Shown here in pieces: positions 51,283-63,969 of a DNA stretch of 64,000 bases. Each line of letters opens with the position of its first letter. Positions within the stretch are counted from its first letter, which is position 1. The notes beneath the pieces are model-generated. The model worked only from the letters and a program-made list of their open reading frames with translations. It was not told where the DNA came from and did no database searches. The position numbers and the translations under genes are program-made. The DNA is from Dipetalonema caudispina (Eukaryota; Nematoda; Chromadorea; Rhabditida; Onchocercidae): the NCBI GenBank assembly GCA_013365325.1, contig JABVXV010000076.1, positions 1 through 64,000 on the forward strand, in the 5' to 3' direction.

Positions 51283-52367
51283 TTGAATGTTGAATGTTTG
51301 TCAATTCAATTGATCAACCGATGATAAAACCTGTGTGAAATTTTTAACATTGTTAAAAAAGAAAAATGAAAATTGTCATACATGAACATTTTTATTGTAA
51401 TAGTTTTCAAAAAAGAGATAGAAATTATATTTGGATCAGTTTGCATTTCTATGATTATTATTTGATTATTTTTTTTTTTTTTTTTTTGATCAGTATTATT
51501 TTGTGGAATTGATCAACAATAATTTGCTTGCATTATTGAAAAAAGAAATTTTGAAGAATAAAAAATGTTGCCGAAAGTAAATTAAAATTCCTTCTCCATT
51601 CCTTCATATCTTAATTCTTAATTTGTTTATTGACTTATCAGATTAATCAATTAATTTCTTCACCTCTTCATTAAATTGATTAGTTCACTTGTTTATCAAC
51701 TTATCAATAGGTTAACTAACTGAGATATATTTAATTGTTCATTGCAAAAACTTCAAGTAATGATTATATCGTTTATTAGTATTAATTAAAATCATTTCTT
51801 TGTTAAATAAGTAAATCTTTTCTGGAACTGATTGGATAAAAAAAAAAAAAAAAAAACTTATAAAATACGTACCAACCACTTCATAGATAATCATTAACAA
51901 AAATATTATCCACACTATAATATGATGGTATTTAAATAGTTTTAAAAGCTGAAAGAAAAAATTTTTAATGAATGAAAAAAAAAAATACTATATGAAAGAA
52001 AGAATCAGTCAAGTTATTCTAATATTTAGTTAATTAATGGTTGGTTTGTCTCTATCATGTTGAGTTGGAAATGAGTAATAATTGAGTAGTATCATTGAAT
52101 GGAGTATCAGTATTTAAAGTTAGTAATTGAAAATTTTTGCTATATTTTACAAAATTTGGTAAAAAAAAAAAAAAAAAACTGGATGATTCCAACCCAAAAA
52201 AAAAAAAAAAATGAAGATGCAATGTATAAATCATTTATGTATAAACATCAAACATCTGGTTGCACTAATTTGTTCAGTATTGGCAAAAAAAAAAAAAAAT
52301 ATTGTTGGAGGAAATTAATCATTTGAAGTTGATTTTAAAATTTTATAATGAAATAATATTTAAATGA
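51283..52367. other. Intergenic region between the unrecognised membrane gene and the tentative small gene
   Basis: About 1.1 kb with long T and A runs (51471-51487, 51840-51857, 52161-52178, 52195-52210, 52285-52298). An ORF at 52099-52326 is driven by these A runs (Lys-rich) and is not credible. The two flanking genes are divergently oriented, so promoters should lie here; none is recognised. Confidence 0.45.
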
Positions 52368-53271
52368 ATGTTTAGCATTGGTGGAATTCGGGAAAATAAG
52401 AGAACAGATGATGGGAATGATAATAAACCTCCGAAATTTGCAATAGAAATCGGTAAATGTCAATAGTTCTTATTATATATTAGAATTAAGTATAACTCGA
52501 TCGCTATTATCCGTTTTTTTGGGTTAGAAGGTTTGTTTCACATAATTTGGAAGTTAAAAGAAAATTAACAAGTCATTACTCGCCAAAAAAAAACAAATTA
52601 GAATTGATAGTGCTAACCGCTCTAGCGAAATAGGAATGTAGAAAAATGTGATCATCTTAATATAATTCATATTTGAATGGATGAAAAAAATAGCCGAGGT
52701 TTAAAAATTAAGAAATCATGAAATCTCCGGTGGATGCATACATTGAAAAACTATTTATAAATATATGAACAGAAAAATTCCAGTAGTAATTTATTTTAAA
52801 AACTAATAAAACAAAATAATCAAGCAAAATTACTCCTGCTTAGCGACCATGTAATTTATCTGTTAGGGAAATTTCACTTTTTTGAGTAATTAATTGGATA
52901 ACTAAAATTATTTGTTTCAGTAATAAACCAGAAATTGATTATCGATCAGAATAAAATCGAAACTGCTGATAAATCCGAAACTATTCTACAGCGAACAGGA
53001 CCATTATTTCCTTCTGTATGTACCTTGTGATGTTACTCAAGCAATTCTCCTTTTTTGCTGTGACATAATCAAGATTTAACAGTCAAGGATTCTTGATGGT
53101 TTATAAATCGACACGAACCGAATAGTCTTTTTCTAACATTTATAACATAAGGCTCCATCGATAACGACGCAATTCTCTCCTCATTATATTGGTAGATGTC
53201 CAGGAATATTCTTTTCATCAAGAGTATTCCGCTCCAGTGCAAACTGGTCGGTGGTGAAAAAAATAAGATGA
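52368..53271 (+). CDS. Tentative small gene of unknown function
   Basis: ATG at 52368 opens MFSIGGIRENKRTDDG, and the first exon ends at a GTAAAT donor (52453). A second exon (52921-53015), after TTTGTTTCAG, continues in phase with INQKLIIDQNKIETADKSET then LQRTGPLFPS. After the GTATGT donor the path is unclear. An exon at 53152-53271 behind a CATAAG acceptor gives APSITTQFSPHYIGRC and ends at a stop. Alternatively a small exon SRILD(G) behind AACAG at about 53078 could splice to the same region in another frame. The region is less AT-rich than its surroundings, which suggests coding. Nothing in it matches a family I know. A transcript would be needed to settle the 3' end. Confidence 0.35.
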
Positions 53272-53452
53272 AAGAAAGCTTGAGCAGGTGACTGCCCTCA
53301 CACCTGCATGAAGATAATGGCACATCTTCTACACTACATAAATTTACACGTTGAAACTTTTATGTTCCACTCGTAACATAGCATACAACACGAAGTACTT
53401 ACAATAAGTAAAACAAATATCATGCTTGGAAATATTTTTGGAACTTCCATTC

Positions 53453-54443
53453 TCAACGTGCATCATAGACCATCACTGAAATAGAGCACTTTTCACTCTT
53501 TCAAACCGTTTTTTAATAGCGTTAGAGATCTGCCGATACAATATCTTCGAAAACATCAAAATTTTCGTATGATAACAAATCCGATAAATTTCAACTCTCA
53601 AATAACATTCCATCTATTTCTAGCACAGATTGAGCTTTCAGTGCAATATTCTCAAAAACATTAGGTATCCAATCTCAGAGTAACGTAGATTTTATATCAT
53701 TCATTTAATCCAGTCTACTCTATCAAGAATTCTTGACGAATTTGACCATTTGGTGCTATAGGAGAAGTAAACCATGCAAAACCTTTTTATCCGAAAAACT
53801 TCCCGGAGAAATGGTCCAACTTTACTGTTAGCAATAACTCGGACATCTCATTTTAATTAAAAGACTAAAAGAAAATTGAAAGGTCCCATCAGTAATATCA
53901 AGTAAGTGAAAACACTCTCTACCACTTTCCGAAAAAAAACTAAGGTCAAAAAGATTAAACCTTCCTGAGGGAAATCGCAAGGAAATCCTCACAAAAAAAA
54001 GTACATCCAGAAAAGAAGCAAGAAGTCAAACTAAAGCATTCTTTAACCTATTGTAGTATAGAACAAGTTTGTGTTACTTACACTTCCGGCAACGCTTTTT
54101 ATACAGTATCCTATAGCCACATTCTCGACATCTGATCGCATCTTTTGGACGGATTTCATTTTCACTGTGACATTCTCAAAGAGAAGAAAATTTTTAAAAA
54201 TTCTGTGAAATAAAAAATTACAGTGACCGTCTCCAACTTGCTTCAAAAAAGGCTGAAGTCTAGAAAAAAGTACCACGCAAATGGAGACGAAATGAGCAAC
54301 AGAATAAAAAGAATCATATTAATTCAATCTATGATTATTTGATCTTCGTTAAAATAGTTCTACCAACCTCCACATATATATATCATACTGTTAGTCTTTG
54401 CCGATCCACCACCACTTGGTGTTGGAGTTGAATTGCCATCCAT
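53453..54443 (-). CDS. POLR2K: RNA polymerases I/II/III shared subunit RPB12 (ABC10-alpha), complete
   Basis: Three exons (54368-54443, 54082-54174, 53453-53475) encode 63 aa. A nematode-specific Ser/Thr/Gly-rich head ([19 protein letters not shown]) is followed by the zinc ribbon [20 protein letters not shown] then [14 protein letters not shown] and the tail LMVYDAR. The four zinc cysteines (CxxC, CxxC) are intact. The last exon is only 23 nt and sits after a 606-bp intron; without it translation would stop after KKRCRKCK. The conserved ending -DAR makes the tiny exon convincing. A TTTCAG acceptor ends 14 nt before the ATG, consistent with a spliced leader. The protein is a small structural subunit of all three nuclear RNA polymerases. 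Confidence 0.93.
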
Positions 54444-54463
54444 TACTGAATTATTTTCTGAAA
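54444..54463 (-). promoter_or_regulatory. Probable spliced-leader acceptor of RPB12
   Basis: TTTCAG ends 14 nt upstream of the ATG at 54443, with a short leader AAAATAATTCAGTA. No in-frame upstream coding exon joins to it. Confidence 0.5.
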
Positions 54464-55448
54464 TACAAAATAATGAATGAACATCTTGTATAAACAAAGC
54501 AAAGTAATTTTTAAGTTCAAAACAATAAAGACGAAATTCGAAGTAACAATAGACGCTAAATTTAAAAGTGATAAGTGACAAACTCAAAATAATACATTTC
54601 AACATGATAAATAATTAGTTACCAATTGCTTCAAACATTTAATCTCACAAACGGATGCATAGAATCCTTCATTCAAAATATCCTTTTTAGGAAATTTATT
54701 TAAATGAGATTTTAAATTTCTAGAAGAGACGAGATAATCTACAATCACAACATAATACGCAACAACTTCTTGACCAAATGGACAACCAATTTTAAGATTC
54801 CAATTAGGTACCACAAATTTCACAACATATCGCGAGGACGTATTTTAACGCAGCAACTTTGTGAAATCCCACATCTCTTATGCATAAAAGTGCGGATTTG
54901 GGAATACTTGGCAGTATATTGAAGTATAACGTAGTCACTTCTTTTATATCATATAAATTTATGTATTTCGTGGTACTTGTATCGAACTATTTAAATGAAT
55001 ATAAAATATATTTATACCAATGTAAGGACAAAATTTGCATAGTTCCATATCAAAGGCACGGGATCATTTGATAAATGTGAACAGTACATTTGCATGAAAA
55101 ATTAAAATTTTTGTCTTATTTAACATTTATTAAAATTTAAATCAATCCTTTTTTTTTTTTTTTTTTTTTTGTTAGGATAAATCATTGATTACAAAAAAAA
55201 AAAAACCTATAAACATACATTTCTGTCTCTTTTCATGGAAGCATTTAGACTATTTCATCCATTATTTGTTCTCTCAAATATTACAAATATTAAAATATAC
55301 GAAAAAAGAAAAAGGAAAATTTTGTTAATTGTAGAATTAAATTAAATCCGAAAAGTATTTTAAAACTAAATAAATTTAATTTGAATAGCATTTGTACTTT
55401 TTCTTTTGTAAAACAAAGAAAAAAGAATAAAATATGTGAAGTGAACAA
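54464..55448. other. Region between RPB12 and the propeller gene
   Basis: About 1 kb between the RPB12 start and the propeller-gene stop, both on the minus strand. A 74-codon minus ORF (54599-54823, start MKFVVPNWNLKIGC) has a possible GTAACT donor but does not phase with RPB12. No other support for coding. T run at 55149-55171. Confidence 0.4.
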
Positions 55449-58400
55449 TTAACGCGTGAATGTAACATTTGAAAACGTTCGCAACCTTCTGGAATCCCAA
55501 CTAGACGCATCAGCAATCGGATCGTTCACCCATAATTCTCGTCCATCCTCTACCTAAAAATTTATAATTCGTATTAGATTAATTAAAATATTAAGTTAAG
55601 CAATAAAAATCAAAAACTACTACATGACAACTTTCAACATATATTAGTATTTTATCTTTTTGCATATTTATTGGAATGCATTTACTGATTGAAATATTAT
55701 TAGGTTACAAGAAAAAAAAAAAAAGTGCTTTGTATTGTATGCAACAGTTGAAATGGTATAGGATTGTATATTTTCGGAAATAATAATGTGTTAAAAGGAA
55801 AAAAAACCGGATATATCGGTATCCGGAAAAATGTGTAGGATTTTTACATGTCGCATCATATTGATCCATTGTTTTTCCACAACAATTGATAATTAAATGA
55901 CAGAAATATGCATATTGCCTTATTACTCTATGCAAATATAAATTAATTTTTGAATATCGAATGTGGAAATTTTGAAACTATGTAGAACTAACAAATTAAT
56001 ATAATAAAGAGAACCGCACTTGTGCTACTTCAAAAGTTAACAAGTGCACATTTGTGCACCTTTAAACCCGCATTTATACCAGTTCAAATAACAATAAATG
56101 TACATTTGCGCTACATAAAAAATCGAAATCCGCGCATTTGCACACTGTTAGCTAGTCACAAGCATGCATTTGTAATAGGTCAAGAGTTAGCATATATATA
56201 TTTGCGCACTGTTATCTTGTTAACATTTGTACTAGTTCAAATGGTAACAAATGTACATTTGCGCCACATAAAAATCAAAGTACATATACTTATGTATTGT
56301 TAATATATCACAAAACATATCAGAGGTCAAGCTTGCGCAACCTAAAATGTTAACATCAAATGTACACTTGCTTTATTGTCAACTTGCTACAAGCACGTTG
56401 CTTCAAAAGGCAAGAAATATGCATTTCTTTGATTGTTTTACACTTGTTTCAATTAAATTTCATGAATTTTAGGATGACAAAACCGAAATACTAGAAACCT
56501 TTCGGTCAATGGTCCATTTAAGTATCGATTCCGTATCGCCATAATCACCTGCACATGTCACTACCACCGTTTCCTCGCCAATTCTGCACAGGAAAATTCA
56601 GGTCAAATTAAAAAAAAAAAAAAAAGAAATTTGAATAAAATGAAATAATACGAATAATATCAGCAATAATAGCTATGATTGATATCGAACTAACAATAAC
56701 ATGAACTAAATATTGGGTCCTAATTAGGGTTCAAAAATACACCCAAAGCCTCATAAATTTTGATTATACAAGAGCCTAATTATGATGATTTCTTTTTTGC
56801 CTCTCTTTTCCTTGGCTTAGTGCCTTCATTTCATCTACTACAAAGTAACCTAATGTCTCTAATTTCCGGACAAGGGCCCAAATCTAAGCTGTACGAACTC
56901 CACATTTTATAATGACATAAATAACCCAAAATAGGGTACGGTGACCAAACAAGTTACAGTAATCAAATACAGTAATACTAAGCAAGTTTGAACTTGGTGA
57001 TGGAAGAAAGATACCTCGTATGGGCACTGCATCTGACCTGTTTATCTGATATTTTTAGTTTCATTTCAAGTACCAAAGTAATCTTTGACCTAGAACTAAA
57101 TAATAATCGCCGTGGTAATTTAATATATTTAAATAATTTTCGAAAATTTTCATCTAACAAAATTTCACAATTTCATTTGCAAATAAATAAAGCTTTATTG
57201 AATTAAAAAATTTGAAATTGATTTAATTTCAAAATATGGTTTATTTACTATACCTTCTACTTTCATCCTTCTCATGTACTATTCCCTGCTTGTCATTATC
57301 TGCAAAATGATTAAATTTAATATTTTCTCAATCTTTCACCTTGTCTGCTTTATTAAATTTTCTCATTTACAGTTGAAAAAATAAAATAAGATTTAAATTG
57401 TATATTCACGGACAGATTATGAATAAACTTTAACTGAATGAATAAAAATAAATAAATACAAGAATTAAAGTGTACATATATTACGATGTTAACACACAAA
57501 AGCTTAAATTCGTTACTGAAATATGTTAAATTGTTTATTTTATTGTGATTAAATGTAGGATTTGTGATGCATATGCATGCAAATCAACAATTAAAAAGAT
57601 ACTTTCAGATAAATTGGATTCTTTTTGTTGAATAAATTCATCGAATTCTAAATCTTTCCTTCTGAGTTTGAACATATCATTGGAAAAATTTTCCTGAACA
57701 TTCATTAGAGACGATACTTTAGATGAGTTATCCAAATTTGTTTTCTTTTTCGTTTTCTTACATCTATTGTCTGAAATAAGCACTGAGATGGATAAAACTT
57801 CAACTAATTTTTGCCAATAAATTTCTCCGTTTGCTTATACCCTTTCAAATTGTAACTAAAGTTAAGATATTATTTTTAAAAATGGAATAATTTTTTCGCT
57901 CAATTAGTGTTTTATACCTGGTTATTAATTGCTTAAAACCATATATATGACATCCTATTTATAATATTAATGATATTGAAACGAAAAAAAAAAAAGTTAT
58001 TTTATCATTTAAACTCAAACTATGACTGATTGTAATGCTTTTTTCGATTTTTTTTTCACCGAAAAATTAAGCGCATTATTGAGTGAACTTAAAAAAAATT
58101 AAGCGTTGAATTATAAAAATCAAAAAACTGATGTTGTCATCAAGTTTTTATCTCCAAAAGTTATAAGTTATTTGATGATAGCTATGATCACATATAAAAG
58201 CTATTGCAATTGTTCGGTTATTTAATTTTTGCAATGCGACAATGAAATTTGTGAATTGCCAAATTTAAATCTATCCAATTCAATTTTACGTTTCGTCCTA
58301 TGCATGCAGAAAAGATTATTGGAAATTAAAGTGAAAAGTAGGTTAGAATGATAGTTTAATATCACTACGGCTATATCATGAGTGAAATGAAATCATTAAT

Positions 58401-61400
58401 GGACATATATGCAAAAATTATGCAAAATTAATTTGAATAGAAACAATCAACAGAAGAACCTCTATTATCTTCATCCGAATGGTACTCAAATAAATCTGCA
58501 AATTCCCGAGAATGGTGGGAAATTGATGGTGATGCTAATCCAACATCTAAATTTTTGTTTTTATCGTCATTCATTGTCCACCAATGTTTCGCAGAATTTT
58601 TACGATTACTTTTTTTTATGGACGATTGAAGGAACACTGATCGTTTCCGTACCGGAACTAAAATACATTTTGTATTTGCATTCGATTTCGGTATCTTCTT
58701 TATGGAATTAAAATTTTACAAATTAAAAAAAAAAGTGCACAATAGCAGATGATGGTAGAAATGGAATTGAATTATTCATGAAGAAATAGATTAGAAAATA
58801 AACGATAAGTTAGTTGCTCATTAGTTTTAAAATTAAAATATCAATTATAAACTAATGTTGAAGTTATCAAAAGTAATTATCACACGGATAACGGATATAA
58901 ATATTAGTGAAACGCTCGAAGAAAAATGTCATTGCATGGATGAAAAGATATGAAGGAATGGAAAAGGTATGATAGATTCGAAGTAAATTTGAAAATTTCT
59001 TCCGAACAACTCTAAGCTTCTGGAAAACGGAAAGATTCTTTCAAAAATTTGAAGCTTTGTTTACCGCACATTGCAAGCAAACAATAAATACTTTTCGATA
59101 GAGGTTCATTGTAAGTTGTATCTGATGAGGAATTTGAGGGCGAATTGATCGTTATCGTTGTTCTAAACTTGAAAAAATTTCAAATAATGCACTTTTCCTT
59201 TTATCATTTATAGAAAAGCTTACTGTAAATAATTCAATCATTTCGATATTCTATTACTTCAATTCTTGTGAAAATTCATTACTTCATGATGCATTTTTTG
59301 CTTGAATTCATCAATTACAATAATAATTATTGCTAGGAAATGCCAAGTAAAAGTGCTAATTTTAATAGAAAAAGAAAAAAATTAAAAAAAAAAATTTAGA
59401 AGAGATTACTTCTGACTCAATTTTGTCTCTTTTCTTTGTGATAACACTGATGTTTTCATTGTTGATTCTTCAGATATTTTCCGAAAAACTGTATTTTTTT
59501 TAACTTTTACCAATTATACCAAGCATATATTTTTTACTTTCCATTCAAAAAACTTTCCTTTTTCAATTTAATTTTTTTGATTACTATCGTTTAAAAACAA
59601 AAAAAAAAAAAAAAAAAAAAGCTTTTAATACTTAATAATAATACTTACAATAAAATTAAAAGTTATTTTTCATTTTAATTTTAAATATTTCTTAGATTAT
59701 ATTTGCATCATATAAATTTATTGATTGATGAAGCTAAAACTTACCGCTATATTTCCGAGAATTTCGATCAATTATAAATGATGTTTTATGTGGAATGTTA
59801 GAAATGAAACGATATGCATTTTCGCTTGCTGATTCATCATGTTGTACCTCACTTTTACTCGGAAGAAATAATGCGGGTCGTGTTGCTTTCTCCAATAATG
59901 TCATATTTTGTGACATGTAACAATTGTTGCTATATCTTTAAAAATTTTCCTTTAATTTTTATAAAAATTTATAATTTAAAACTAAAATAAACTTGGAAAT
60001 TTTTTTTTTTTTTTTTTTTGTAATTAAATTAATCGAAAAAAATTTTTCCACAACTATCAATGATAACTTAAATGAATGGTTAAAAAAAAATTAATAATAC
60101 TTTTAAAATATTAAAATGATAGAGAATAAATATGTCTAACAAACTTAGATAAGCCATTCGAATGTGTTGCATTTATTGTTTGTTGATATTGCTGTGGAAT
60201 GATATGATAAATTAACAAATATCCATCTACGGTACCAATCCATACCTGTTCTCGAACACACATTACTGATGTTATTTCAGTTGGTCGTTGAGGTGCACTG
60301 CAAAAAAAAAAAAAAAAAAAAGAAAAAAAGTAAAAAAGAAATTTCCAAAAGAAAAAATTTAATTTTTATTTTTTCATTCTACCTTTTTCTATTACAAAAA
60401 AGTAATAATTTACTTAAAATTGTAATTCATACGATAGCATATCGTAGAATTTAATTTTTGATATGCATTATTAGATTTATTAATTTATGAAAGATATCAT
60501 ACACATGAATGATTTCTACGATTTTGATATCTTTTTTTTTTTCTTTGATAATAATTCTTTGCGATACACATATCTTTCAATTTTTGGAAAGTAATAGAAT
60601 TTATGAAGTAATATTTTTTTGAGTTGACCATTTCAAATTATCACATCTATCTTCTGTTTCTTTCCTTTTTTTTTTCTCATAAAATGATAAAAGTAATAAA
60701 TTATGTACTACTTTGTTAGCAATTTATATATTAGGAGAAATAAATTTTGTAGCAAATTTCATTTTTCTGAATTTTGAAACTAAATTTCGGAATTTTCCAA
60801 TACACAAACGATTACGACAAGAAGTACTGCTGCAAGAAGTAATGATAATGATGAATTTTATCATCGATTTTATTTCAAAATTAATTTAAACTAAACGTTT
60901 AAACGAACTTATTATACTGCTCTTTTCCCAAATCTAAGATTAGAATGCATTCATCGTCCTGCCAAAGTTGCAATACTTCAGAATGTGCTGTAGCAATCCA
61001 AACTCCATAGGATGATGGACACATACAACGAATTTTTTCAAACATTGGTGAACCATGAGCAGATACCGATGATGCAACGTATATTTTTCGAAGTGTTGTT
61101 AGCGATCTTTAAATTTTAATAAATGGGAATTTTTTGAAAGCTAAACAATAAATGTTAAAAGGCGTACGTGAAATAAGTGTTTTCTATCATTTGATGAATG
61201 ATAACATCAAATTTATTAAATTATTGTATTATCCCAAGATATTATTTGATAACGTACGAAAATAATAAAAATGTATAGTTCCTTTGTAATGATAAATTTC
61301 ATTCATTCATTACGATTCTAACACTTTAATGTGACAACATTAAGGGATAATTTTTTGGCTTATTTGTTAAGCAAACGTACTATAGGCTAACATTAATATC

Positions 61401-63969
61401 AATGCAGAGAAAACAAAAAAAATTTTTTTTTTGCATTATTTGAAATATTGAATGTCACCCGTTGATCTAAGTAGTTTGAATATTTCAAGCTTACTTCATA
61501 CAAATAACTGTCACTTTACATGCAGCTGCAAGCCATAAAGTATCATCAACAACGCTCATTTCCGTAACCGGCGCTGTACTGATCGGTAAATTAAGCATTT
61601 CGATAACATTTGGTACGATTTCGTTCACATTCTGGAACATCACATTATGTTACTGATTCGAATTATTCTGTGTTAACTTTTTTTTTTTTTTTTCTCTCCT
61701 CTGACGTTGAAATAATTTCACTTTTTTCTTTTTCGTCACAGTGATTTTTTTTTTCCTTCTTATGTTACAATGATTCCTTTTTTCCTTCTTCTGTCACAAT
61801 GATTCCTTTTTTCCTTCTTATGTCACAATTTCATTTTAAAGTCGATGGCATCGTTTTTTCTTTCTCAACGGTGCTGCTTGTTGTATGAAACGTTAGTAAC
61901 CTCAAATTTTAAATTGAACTGAAAGCAAAATATTTTGACGGCACAAGATGAACCATTGAAAGAAAAGTGATGGAATGAAAAATTCAACTTTCTCAAATTT
62001 AATTTTCTCAATCATTTTTAATCATTTAACTTTTACACTTGATATGTTGGAAGCAAAACATAGTATTACAGTACCTAATGCAAATTTTTATTTCCAACTG
62101 CAATAATCATATTTGTGGCTTATAAAATATATAAAAATTTGTGACGTATTTTAAGCAAAGAAAATGGATAAATATTTTAATTATTATGCATAAAAATTTG
62201 CTTGATCATTGTATTGTTCATATAATTCAGATTATTGAACTCTCTGGTAAATGTTTCAGCAAAAAGAAAAAAAGAAAAAAAATCTAAATTAGTAATTCTA
62301 AATTTATAAGCTTTTTGAAAACTTCCTCAAATGTATTAAGACTAATAATTGAATACAGCATAACAACTTTCTTTTTAACTAATTAAGATATCAATATTTA
62401 TATGGAAATGATAAATGTATGCAGGAGTACTGCTTGCAGGAATTGAATATTCATACTACTGTACCACTTTCATACTTAACCTGTTATTTGGTAATTGGAA
62501 ATTAAACAAACAAAAAAAAGACAATACTTTTACATTTTTTTCTATTCTTTAAAATTATTTAAAATGTATCGGAATAATTACTATTTCAACTTCATCAATT
62601 ACTGTAAATAATATGCAAATATTTCATCTTTTCACATTACTCTAACCTTTTATAACTAATATCTTCAAATAATACTGTTCAATCATTTAGAATCAAAGTG
62701 ATAATGTAATCATTGATAATCACTTGAGAATCTTACTATCTGTAAGTGAAATTCGCTAGGTATCAATACATATAATGCATCCATCTGAATCCTTACATCA
62801 AGAATCGATTCCTTTTTTTCTGGTTTCGTAATAATTTTTTGTTCCACTCTTATTATGGCTTCTCTTTTATGTGCGTATGATTATCATTTTCACGTCTTGA
62901 TAGTTTATCAGTATCAGATTTTCACTGGTAGGAAATTAATATGAAAAGAAAAAAAGGTACTAATAAATTAGTACTTTTGGAATATACCTCAAAAATGGTA
63001 AGTACACCGTTTGCAAGTGCTGCATACAAAAGTTTATCTTTGTATAATAATTTAAGTGCAATATCGGATATTTTTAATTCCCACAATATTTCGCTGTAAA
63101 TTAATCATTTTAAATTTTGCATATCATATTAATTAAGGTATTCTTTGATTAAAACATGCAATTTAATAAAGAGTAATTTATGAAGTGAGGCTAATTTAGC
63201 AGTGTAACATTAAAATTGCAAAAGTATAGTAATTGATCAAATTAAAATTGTAATATTATAATGAAATGATATTTGTTAATTGATTTATAAAAGCATACCT
63301 TTTCGAATCTTTAATCTGTAATGCAACAATATAACCAGATAATAATGAAACATATGCAATTTCATCTTCTCTTAATGCCATTGAAAAAATTTTACAATCA
63401 AACTAAAAATTCATTTTGGATATTTAATTCGAACAAATTTACTTGAACAACAATAATTTTAATTCAAGTAACACATTGTAGCAAAATGTTTATGTGTTAT
63501 GTTTAATGTTTAATATTATGAAATATTATTAATATTATGAAAATATTTGGAAAAAAAAGTGATTGTAAAAAGTTGTATTACAAGAAATATTAAAATCTTT
63601 ATTTTTTAAAAGGAAATTTAACAATAAATTGTTATTAGTTTTCAGTCTATTCGATTTCAAATGTTGTTAAACAGTTTTGCAAATTTTCAAAATTTATCAT
63701 AATTTTAGAAACATTTTTTAAATAATTAAAAAAATGGAACATAAGTTTAAAATGTTTGGTTAATTACAATATACTATCATACAAAATATTAGTAATTTAG
63801 GAAAAGCATAACTTACTTCAGCATCAAGTTTGTCCACAGTTGGAATTTTACTGGTAAGACTAAAACGAACAATAATACCTTTTGTTTGATGACCTGCACA
63901 AATAAAACCTGTACCTTCCCGATCCATACTAAATGTTACAACTTCAATCGTTGGAAATCGAGATTTTTC
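55449..63969 (-). CDS. Large WD40-like beta-propeller protein, C-terminal 544 residues only (JIP/ARHGEF10/LRRK-type propeller)
   Basis: Twelve exons join in phase: 63817-63969, 63299-63402, 62988-63093, 61495-61631, 60918-61106 (end may be 60909), 60145-60297, 59745-59935, 58460-58657, 57603-57770, 57254-57299, 56499-56583, 55449-55553. The N-terminus is beyond 64000. Propeller blades are recognisable: EGTGFICAGHQTKGIIVRF, IAYVSLLSGYIVALQI, KLLYAALANGVLTIFE, MSVVDDTLWLAAACKVTVI, EKIRCMCPSSYGVWIATAHS, ITSVMCVREQVWIGTVDGYL, and finally TVVVTCAGDYGDTESILKW. Before the last blade lies a long hydrophilic insert (about 59700-57250) with basic runs (RKRSVFLQSSIKKSNRK, RCKKTKKKTN) and acidic/Ser stretches. 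This order resembles the C-terminal propellers of JIP3/4, ARHGEF10 RhoGEFs and LRRK kinases; I cannot decide between them without the missing N-terminus. Confidence 0.75.
56040..56300. repeat. Degenerate repeat array in a propeller-gene intron
   Basis: TACATTTGCGCYACATAAAA occurs at 56101 and 56254 (spacing 153 bp). Related words recur between them: ACTAGTTCAAATGGTAACA / CCAGTTCAAATAACAA, CATTTGCACACTGTTA / ATTTGCGCACTGTTA. It looks like an old, diverged duplication enriched in TTTGCGCA. Confidence 0.65.
61738..61832. repeat. 29-bp minisatellite, three copies, in a propeller-gene intron
   Basis: The unit is built from TGATTCCTTTTTTCCTTCTT followed by MTGTCACAA. Copies begin at about 61741, 61771 and 61800; the first has a T-run in place of TTCC. 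Period is 29-30 bp. Confidence 0.8.

Noticed and set aside
52099..52326. Plus ORF rich in Lys
   Set aside because: Depends on several A runs whose length would shift the frame; not protein-like.
54599..54823. 74-codon minus ORF upstream of RPB12
   Set aside because: Somewhat protein-like, but its donor phase does not fit RPB12 and no other exon joins it; left as intergenic.
56022..56303. 93-codon plus ORF
   Set aside because: Falls in the degenerate intronic repeat, antisense to the propeller gene; no family resemblance.
58409..58711. 100-codon plus ORF
   Set aside because: Antisense to a propeller-gene exon whose phase matches both neighbours.
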